Source of the DNA: Methanococcus voltae PS
Lineage (GTDB): Archaea > AGJL01 > Methanococci > Methanococcales > Methanococcaceae
Assembly (NCBI RefSeq): GCF_024807035.1
Contig: NZ_JANUCQ010000002.1
Span: forward strand, 310,001-374,000
DNA length: 64,000 nucleotides
Direction of reading: 5' to 3'
Every line of letters begins with the position of its first letter. Positions within the stretch are counted from its first letter, which is position 1. The notes below the pieces were generated by a model. The model did no database searches, was not told the DNA's origin, and saw only the letters and a program-made list of their open reading frames with translations. Of this stretch, positions 58,305 to 64,000 are shown in pieces. A program made the position numbers and the translations under genes.

Positions 58305-58786
58305 AATAATTCCCTTGTAATGTTGATATCGTTTATTATGTATTTATTAATTAAGTGATAGTCTACTTATAACCTATAGCCTATAAGCTATAGTTCATAG
58401 TCCCTAAAAAGTTATAAATTATATAATGGTAATTATCCTTACTAGCTTACCACTATTTTTGTTAAACTATATACTATTCATACCTACTATTTAGTTAAAA
58501 TAATTAATGATTTAAAATATACGATTATTTAACGTTAAAATACTAAATTTACAATACTTATAAGTACAAATATATACTAAATCTGTGTTTATTATACTAT
58601 TATATTTAAATTATACTATAAGCATTTTATAAATATTTAAAAATTATTTTTATAATAAATATTATATCATTACTCATATAAAAATATATAAAAATAGATT
58701 ACAAAAATAGTATTAAATATAAATAAATTTAGCCATATTTAATCAAATTTGAGTAAATTTATAAAAATACCTTTTAGGTGGTATTA
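58305..58786. other. Divergent intergenic region with a hairpin
   Basis: Arms CTATAGC (58374-58380) and GCTATAG (58387-58393) form a 7-bp hairpin with loop CTATAA near the UPF0200 end. The remaining sequence is AT-rich without open frames. It must carry the uppS promoter. Confidence 0.5.
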
Positions 58787-59581
58787 TTGTTTTGGATTAA
58801 AATATATAATTTATTTAGCAAATTGGGTTTTATGAAAATTTACGAAAATGTACTAATTGAAATAATCTCCAAACAGAAGGTTCCTAAACACGTTGCCGTC
58901 ATTATGGATGGCAATAGAAGAGCAGCTAAATTATTGGGTATAGAAGCCACTAACGGTCACCAATTAGGTGCAAACAAGGTTAAAGAATTAATAGAATGGT
59001 GTGTTCTCCTAGATATAAAAGTTATAACAATTTACGCATTTTCGTTGGAAAATTTTAATCGTTCGGATAACGAAGTATATATATTAATGAAACTATTTGA
59101 GGAAGAATTTGAAAATCTTTCGAAAAATAAGTATATTTTTGATAAAAAAATTAAAGTAAAAGCCATTGGAAAATTGGAAAAATTACCTGAAAATTTACGA
59201 AAGTCTATTGAAAAAGTAGAAGAACTTACCAAAAATAATAATGATTACTACTTGAATATTGCAATATCTTACGGTGGACAGCAAGAGATAATCGATGCGG
59301 TTAAAAACATTGCAAAAGATGTAAAAGAAGGTAATATAAAAATCGATGATATCGACGAAGAATTAGTTTCTAAAAACCTATATACAAAAGATTTACCACA
59401 CCCTGAGCCAGATTTAATCATTAGAACGTCCGGAGAAGAGCGAATTAGCAATTTTTTAACTTGGCAATCTTGCTATTCTGAATTATATTTTTGCGAATCA
59501 AATTGGCCACAATTTAGAAAAGTTGATTTTTTAAGGTCTATAAGAGATTACCAGAAAAGAAACAGACGTTATGGTAAATAA
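58787..59581 (+). CDS. uppS: cis-Polyprenyl diphosphate synthase UppS
   Basis: UppS extends isoprenyl diphosphates with cis double bonds, making the dolichol-like glycan carrier. The 264-residue protein has VAVIMDGNRRAAKLLG (catalytic Asp), TIYAFSLENFNRS, NIAISYGGQQEI and LIIRTSGEERISNFLTWQSCYSELYF, all diagnostic. The start is TTG at 58787, five bases after AGGTGG; GTG at 58778 lies inside that site. Confidence 0.95.
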   Translation: MFWIKIYNLFSKLGFMKIYENVLIEIISKQKVPKHVAVIMDGNRRAAKLLGIEATNGHQLGANKVKELIEWCVLLDIKVITIYAFSLENFNRSDNEVYILMKLFEEEFENLSKNKYIFDKKIKVKAIGKLEKLPENLRKSIEKVEELTKNNNDYYLNIAISYGGQQEIIDAVKNIAKDVKEGNIKIDDIDEELVSKNLYTKDLPHPEPDLIIRTSGEERISNFLTWQSCYSELYFCESNWPQFRKVDFLRSIRDYQKRNRRYGK

Positions 59582-59691
59582 AATTGAAAATAAAATTAAT
59601 CGATTTAGGTTATTTATTATATTATTTTATTTTTTAATATAAACTAAAATTTATATATTTAAATATATAAATTAATTTGCCTAATATAAAA

Positions 59692-59764
59692 TGCGCCAGT
59701 CGGGATTCGAACCCGAGTAACTGGCTTGGAAGGCCAGAGTGATACCAGGCTACACCACTAGCGC
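59692..59764 (-). tRNA. tRNA-Gly (anticodon TCC)
   Basis: On the minus strand acceptor GCGCTAG pairs with CTGGCGC, and the anticodon stem CTGGC/GCCAG encloses CTTCCAA, giving TCC. The T arm has GGGTTCGAATCCC. No encoded CCA or intron. It follows the GCC glycine tRNA on the same strand. Confidence 0.97.
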
Positions 59765-59804
59765 ATAAGTCATATGTGTCATTGAATTTATGATAATTTA
59801 AAAG

Positions 59805-59875
59805 TGCGGCCTCCGGGATTCGAACCCGGGTATCGGCCGTGGCAGGGCCGTATGATACCACTACATCAAGGCCGC
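59805..59875 (-). tRNA. tRNA-Gly (anticodon GCC)
   Basis: Acceptor GCGGCCT pairs with AGGCCGC; the anticodon stem CGGCC/GGCCG encloses CTGCCAC, giving GCC. It is the first of two tandem glycine tRNA genes on the minus strand, 40 bp apart, likely cotranscribed. Confidence 0.97.
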
Positions 59876-59910
59876 TCTTTCATAAGAATAATGCTTAATA
59901 ATGCTTAATC

Positions 59911-59944
59911 ATTGCTCTTTCTTTCTCTTTTACATCAGAGCAAT
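59911..59944 (-). other. Hairpin in the tRNA-Gly leader
   Basis: Arms ATTGCTCT (59944-59937) and AGAGCAAT (59918-59911) pair over 8 bp and begin at the predicted transcription start. The element is in the pre-tRNA 5' leader. The rest of the 383-bp gap to arfC is AT-rich without open frames. Confidence 0.6.
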
Positions 59945-59964
59945 ATACACATACACAGTTATAA

Positions 59965-59972
59965 TATATAAA
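59965..59972 (-). promoter_or_regulatory. TATA box of the tRNA-Gly pair
   Basis: TTTATATA on the minus strand, preceded by CGAAACA, matches the tRNA-Ser promoter at 41221 (CGAAAGA before TTTATATA). Initiation is expected near ATTGC at 59944-59940. Confidence 0.72.
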
Positions 59973-60240
59973 TGTTTCGTTAATTTATCTATTTAATTAC
60001 TTAAATAATGAAATATAGGAATTCAATACGAAAATCAATGATATATAGATATCTAATTATGAGTAGAAGTGGTTAAGTGATTTAAACATTGATTTAGATA
60101 AGTTATAAATAATACGCGTGCATTTATTAAATAATAAGATGCTTAAAATTAAAAACCTTACACAATATCATAATTAAAACCAAAATTAAAGATAAAAAAC
60201 TAAAAAAGTCCTCAAATATCAATATCGAATATATTTTTAA

Positions 60241-60978
<738 letters not shown>

Positions 60979-60984
60979 CATATT

Positions 60985-61035
60985 TTTTCTTTATTTTTAT
61001 ATTTTAACTTTTCTTTTTTTCTTTTTTTCTTTTTT
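60985..61035 (+). terminator. T-rich terminator region after arfC
   Basis: The plus strand has successive T runs (six to seven T residues each, at about 60985-61035) without a hairpin, the usual archaeal terminator form. Confidence 0.55.
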
Positions 61036-61096
61036 ATTTATTTTCAAAAACTATAAAGAGTCATAGGTTTTATAACATTATATTTGGTTCAATATA

Positions 61097-61486
61097 ATGA
61101 AAATTTTTAAAGAATTAAGAGTTGATAACTTGGAAAATAATTCTGTAATGGACGACCTAAAAAAGATTAATAATTTATGGGAATCTAAAAAAAAGGATAA
61201 TAAAATAGCTTTAGAAAAATTAACGGAATTTATGAGCGAAATTAAAATTAATGCAATGGGAAATGAATTTATTGGAAAGCTTCCTGATGGAAAAACTGAA
61301 CTTATAATGTTTGAAGATATAGACGAAATGCCATTAGATGAATGGATTAAAAAGTATTTCCCAATTATTTTTGGATTCGATAAGGAAATTATAGAAAACA
61401 TGAATTTTAAAGTAAAATTAGAACTATTTAAAGCCTATATGGAAGAATATAAGCATATTTTATCTGAAAAATCCTTTCTGGATTAG
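61097..61486 (+). CDS. Possible tail assembly chaperone (lambda gpG-like)
   Basis: The 129-residue acidic protein has the size and gene order of siphovirus tail assembly chaperones. Its central region PDGKTELIMFEDIDEMPLDEWIKKYFP and following helices are reminiscent of that type. It ends with an overlapping frame encoding a short extension (next entry). ATG at 61097 has a weak ribosome site. No other head or packaging genes flank it: arfC is upstream and a histone gene downstream. I do not know a close archaeal homolog; the assignment is inference from layout. Confidence 0.5.
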   Translation: MKIFKELRVDNLENNSVMDDLKKINNLWESKKKDNKIALEKLTEFMSEIKINAMGNEFIGKLPDGKTELIMFEDIDEMPLDEWIKKYFPIIFGFDKEIIENMNFKVKLELFKAYMEEYKHILSEKSFLD

Positions 61487-61640
61487 GTGGGCCTTCAGCG
61501 AAGAAGCTTACGAGATATATCTTGTATCATCATACTTGAAGATAACCACTTTTGAAACATTAGAACTTAAAAATAAAGACCTTGGAGAATTTTATAGAAC
61601 TTTAGGGTTTGCTTTACGGCTTAAAAATGAAAATATGTAG
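61470..61640 (+). CDS. Frameshift-accessed extension (gpT-like domain)
   Basis: Downstream of and overlapping the previous gene, a second frame is open to TAG at 61638-61640 and encodes NPFWIRWAFSEEAYEIYLVS followed by about 35 more residues. It has no start codon or ribosome site of its own. It can be reached by +1 slippage at TTTC (61475-61478, where TTT in frame could re-pair as TTC) or by -2 slippage on the A run at 61467-61471. Tail chaperone genes in many phages use just such a shift. A disabled gene or sequencing error is the alternative. Confidence 0.45.
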   Translation, partial: NPFWIRWAFSEEAYEIYLVSSYLKITTFETLELKNKDLGEFYRTLGFALRLKNENM

Positions 61641-61684
61641 CTAAATTATTAAATTATAATTGATATATAATTTTGAGGAAAAAT

Positions 61685-62401
61685 ATGGCATCTGAAGATA
61701 ATTTAAACTTAAATGTAAATTTAAGCAAGGAATATTTTGTTGAAGTTGATGAGTTAAAAAAAATATTGAGAAAAGTTAAAAGAATATTTGATAATCCGGC
61801 TAATTTAAAAAATCTACAAATTAACAATGCTAAAAGCGTTAATCTAGTTAAAGCAGATAACAAGAACGATAGTAGTACCTATGGAGATAATAAAAGTAAT
61901 ACGGTTGTAAATTATGGAGTTTACAATATATATAAGAATTATAAGGTATACAAAGACTATAGTTACATTTTGGAAAATTTAAATACATCTGCAAGTGTTT
62001 TATTAAAAAGTAAGCCCAAAAGTAATACATATGAATCGCCATATAATTTAAATAGATTAAATAGTGAAAAAGTCAATAATTTTCATTCCTTAAACGAAAT
62101 AAGCAAAGAAACTAACTCATATATTGGGTATGATTATGGGAGTAAAGAAAATCCAAATATTAGTTTAAATAATTTAAATAACAATGGAAAGGGAGATAAT
62201 AACTCCAAAAGCGACGAAAATTATAAAAATTTGGAAATATCCTTATCAAAAATATATAATAAACTAGATGAGGGTTTCAAAAGTGTTAAAAAAGAAATAA
62301 TAGACAATAAACCTATTATAAATATTGAAGTGCGTGGAAAAGACGTAGATTACGATGTAGAGTGGGAAAAACAAGCTAAAGCCCATTATGAGAATTCTTA
62401 A
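61685..62401 (+). CDS. Unknown protein, possibly a short tape-measure protein
   Basis: The 238-residue protein has a short helical N terminus (EYFVEVDELKKILRKVKRIF), a long Asn/Ser/Lys/Tyr-rich middle and a helical segment near 190-210 before KPIINIEVRGKDVDYDVEWE. ATG at 61685 follows GAGGAAAAAT; a TTG at 61673 is upstream of that site. In tailed phages the tape-measure gene follows the chaperone pair directly, as here, but such proteins are normally much longer. Assignment is from position only. Confidence 0.45.
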   Translation: MASEDNLNLNVNLSKEYFVEVDELKKILRKVKRIFDNPANLKNLQINNAKSVNLVKADNKNDSSTYGDNKSNTVVNYGVYNIYKNYKVYKDYSYILENLNTSASVLLKSKPKSNTYESPYNLNRLNSEKVNNFHSLNEISKETNSYIGYDYGSKENPNISLNNLNNNGKGDNNSKSDENYKNLEISLSKIYNKLDEGFKSVKKEIIDNKPIINIEVRGKDVDYDVEWEKQAKAHYENS

Positions 62402-62583
62402 TTGAGTTATAATAGTTATATTTACGAATTCAAATTAATAAATATTTTTATAAATTACTTGTATAATTGAAAAATAGGCACAATGTAGTGAAAATTATAA
62501 TCTAAATAAGATTTAAATCGAAAATTATAAATACTGTGAAAATACCATTTTTATTTATATAATATCAAAAAGAAGGTGAGTAT

Positions 62584-62784
62584 ATGGCAGAACTTCCAAT
62601 AGCACCAATGGAAAGAATATTAAAAAAGGCAGGAGCTGAAAGAGTAAGCAGAGATGCTGCAATTTTGCTCTCAGAAGAATTAGAAGAAATCGCAATGGAA
62701 TTCGCAAAAGAAGCTGTTGAATTATCAGTACACGCTGGTAGAAAAACAGTTAAAGCAGAAGACTTGAAATTAGCTTTAAAATAA
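62584..62784 (+). CDS. Archaeal histone
   Basis: The 66-residue protein is a single histone fold: [20 protein letters not shown], three helices, and the conserved [16 protein letters not shown] end. It packages DNA as dimers and longer filaments. ATG at 62584 follows AAGAAGGTGAGT, a strong ribosome site. A 13-bp stem-loop lies 50 bp after the stop. Confidence 0.97.
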   Translation: MAELPIAPMERILKKAGAERVSRDAAILLSEELEEIAMEFAKEAVELSVHAGRKTVKAEDLKLALK

Positions 62785-62834
62785 GATTAATTAGTATTTA
62801 ATTATAATTAATATTAATTAATTTTACCTACTAT

Positions 62835-62870
62835 TGACTAAAATACGTCATATAAGGCGTATTTTGGTTA
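62835..62870 (+). terminator. 13-bp stem-loop downstream of the histone gene
   Basis: Arms TTGACTAAAATACG (the first base is unpaired, 62834-62847) and CGTATTTTGGTTA (62858-62870) form 13 pairs with three G-U wobbles; the loop is TCATATAAGG. An (AAT)n repeat follows near 62888-62908. It may terminate or stabilise the histone transcript. Confidence 0.6.
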
Positions 62871-63003
62871 TTAATAGTTTAAAATGATAATAATAATAAT
62901 AATAATATAGTACTATAATAACATGAATATGATGATATACCAATAAGTAATTGAACCTATTTTTTAAGAGATTATTTTTATAATTTATTTATTTTAAATT
63001 AGA

Positions 63004-63216
63004 TTATACGTTTTTTAAACCTTCTAATGCCACATTTGAGGTATTGTTCATCGAACTAATACTTGAATCTTGTATTTTTTGGGAAACATCTATCATATAG
63101 TATCCTAGAATAGCTGCTGCGGCAATTACTGCACCAATTAGTATGGAAAATTCAAGGCTAATTTGGGCTTTTTTCGAAAATAATTTTTTAGGAATAGATA
63201 TATTTATAAAATCCAT
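63004..63216 (-). CDS. Type IV-like pilin with class III signal peptide
   Basis: The 70-residue prepilin has a basic leader (residues 1-17, ending FSKKA), cleavage before QISLEF at residue 18, and a hydrophobic helix (SILIGAVIAAAAILGYYM). The Q-x-S-x-E-F motif identifies the archaeal class III family. In methanococci such short pilins are processed by EppA, not FlaK. One sequon (NNT) lies in the exposed tail. ATG at 63216 follows GGTGTCTTT. No pilus assembly genes are nearby. Confidence 0.92.
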   Translation of the reverse strand: MDFINISIPKKLFSKKAQISLEFSILIGAVIAAAAILGYYMIDVSQKIQDSSISSMNNTSNVALEGLKNV

Positions 63217-63435
63217 AAAGACACCACATTTTAAGTTGACAATCCATATTATTTTTATTATTTTTCAATGATAATTATTATGTAAATTATAATATATATA
63301 AGTCTCAAAAATAATAATATTTTATATGTTATTCTATAGAAATATATATCATAATAAATAAACTATTTAAATCGATTTGAAAAATGATTTAAAATAATGA
63401 TTTAAAATAATAATTTTGAAAAACGGTGTAACCAT

Positions 63436-63477
63436 ATGATTTATGATTTTATGGGTACTTGTGCCATATATCGGTGA
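63436..63477 (+). CDS. 13-codon upstream open frame before the helicase
   Basis: ATG at 63436, seven bases after GGTG, begins the peptide MIYDFMGTCAIYR, whose TGA stop (63475-63477) lies inside the GGTGA ribosome site of the next gene. Ribosomes ending on this frame would sit on the start region of the downstream gene. It may be coincidental. Confidence 0.35.
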   Translation: MIYDFMGTCAIYR

Positions 63478-63482
63478 ATTTA

Positions 63483-64000
63483 ATGCTAATTATTCGAAAA
63501 CCTAAAAAAAAGAAAGACGAAATACAAATAACGGACTTGAAAACAAAGATAATTTACTACGCTACCTTAAGACCTACTAAAACTAAAATTACACTTTATA
63601 AATGTAAGGAACAGGTTGAAAGTAATATAACACCCCTTCAACCATCTAAATTAATGACAGTACTTAGGGAAAACAAAATATACATTAGTAACGACAATGA
63701 ATCCATTAAATTTGGACAATTTTTGGAAGAAAATAATTTAGATTACGGAATCGTTACATTATGTCCATTTTGCTTATTAAATGGAAGATATAATATTATA
63801 GCTACGATTAAAGAATTAAAAAAATCAAATAAATTAGAAAATGAATTAAAACCTCAAAAAATTAAAAAAGAAAAGAAAAACACGTACAAAATTTACAAAA
63901 CTAATGAAGTATGCCTAGAATGTGCAATAAACGAAATAAAACATGAAATTAATATAAATGAGGAATTTATCGAAAAATTATTGAGACGATTTAAAGATGC
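63483..64000 (+). CDS. N terminus of a likely large SF2 helicase (DUF5814-like), partial
   Basis: The frame from ATG at 63483 is open to the window edge (172 codons). GGTGA ends four bases upstream. The sequence starts MLIIRKPKKKKDEIQI and has LCPFCLLNG and VCLECAIN, a four-Cys zinc-like pair, then EEFIEKLLRRFKD. I recall this N-terminal zinc domain from archaeal DEAD/DEAH helicases with the DUF5814 module, but the helicase motifs would be beyond the edge. Confidence 0.55.
   Translation, partial: MLIIRKPKKKKDEIQITDLKTKIIYYATLRPTKTKITLYKCKEQVESNITPLQPSKLMTVLRENKIYISNDNESIKFGQFLEENNLDYGIVTLCPFCLLNGRYNIIATIKELKKSNKLENELKPQKIKKEKKNTYKIYKTNEVCLECAINEIKHEININEEFIEKLLRRFKD

Noticed and set aside
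59634-59861. A 75-codon open frame on the minus strand
   Set aside because: It runs through both glycine tRNA genes and has no ribosome site.
62551-62562. TTTATATA as the histone promoter
   Set aside because: It lies only 22 bp before the ATG, which would make the transcript leaderless and strand the strong ribosome site outside it.

Overview
The window is a very AT-rich archaeal chromosome segment. The gene set points to a methanogen of the genus Methanococcus, most likely M. voltae. Evidence includes a complete A-type ATP synthase operon with a triplicated proteolipid, a methanococcal S-layer protein with its signal peptide, an archaellin-type peptidase (flaK) with catalytic Asp at residues 18 and 79, archaeal initiation factors, PurO, Pop5/Rnp2, KEOPS Cgi121, a 66-residue histone, and GGTGAT-type ribosome binding sites ahead of ATG, GTG and TTG starts. 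Species assignment is inference; the archaeal methanococcal assignment is firm.

Layout. 1-9 kb: truncated CODH gene (cooS), argJ, a putative O-antigen-polymerase-like membrane protein, two unknown proteins, and an ATP-dependent DNA ligase followed by two tandem C/D box sRNAs. 9.4-20.7 kb: a small unknown gene, then the ATP synthase genes on the minus strand in the order ahaH-I-K-E-C-F-A-B-D. 20.7-22.2 kb: a 1.5-kb intergenic region with several hairpins. 22-32 kb: acetyl-CoA synthetase, a MarR regulator facing an iron-sulfur membrane protein with a twin-palindrome operator between them, a two-gene amino-acid ABC cassette lacking its ATPase, a TudS-like protein, a flavin reductase-like protein and the S-layer gene. 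32-41 kb: a nickel/cobalt-type transporter behind a 9-5-9 inverted repeat, thiL, an RNA cytosine methylase, aIF2 gamma, truD, a small lipoprotein, nadC and a PP-loop ATPase. 41-48 kb: tRNA-Ser(TGA), tRNA-Ala(GGC), small conserved genes, a third C/D sRNA with an unusual internal hairpin, surE, rnp2, flaK, a second MarR, purO and a ferredoxin. 48-60 kb: cgi121, hisD, uppP, larE, sppA, an OB-fold protein, a COG1325 protein, aIF1A, rio1, a UPF0200 kinase-like protein, uppS and two tRNA-Gly genes. 60-64 kb: arfC, an isolated tail-morphogenesis-like trio with a probable programmed frameshift, histone, a class III (type IV-like) pilin and the start of a likely helicase.

Themes. Genes for energy conservation (ATP synthase), carbon fixation and acetate activation (cooS, acs), the cell surface (S-layer, pilin, FlaK, polyprenyl lipid genes uppS and uppP) and translation/RNA modification are interspersed, mostly as single transcription units separated by 100-500 bp AT-rich gaps. 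Short tandem repeats with a 9-bp unit recur both inside genes and just upstream of ribosome binding sites. The most interesting items are the three C/D sRNAs, the tail-chaperone-like frameshift locus, the twin MarR-type palindromes and the genome-wide-looking 9-bp repeat habit. No transposase, integrase or CRISPR array was seen.
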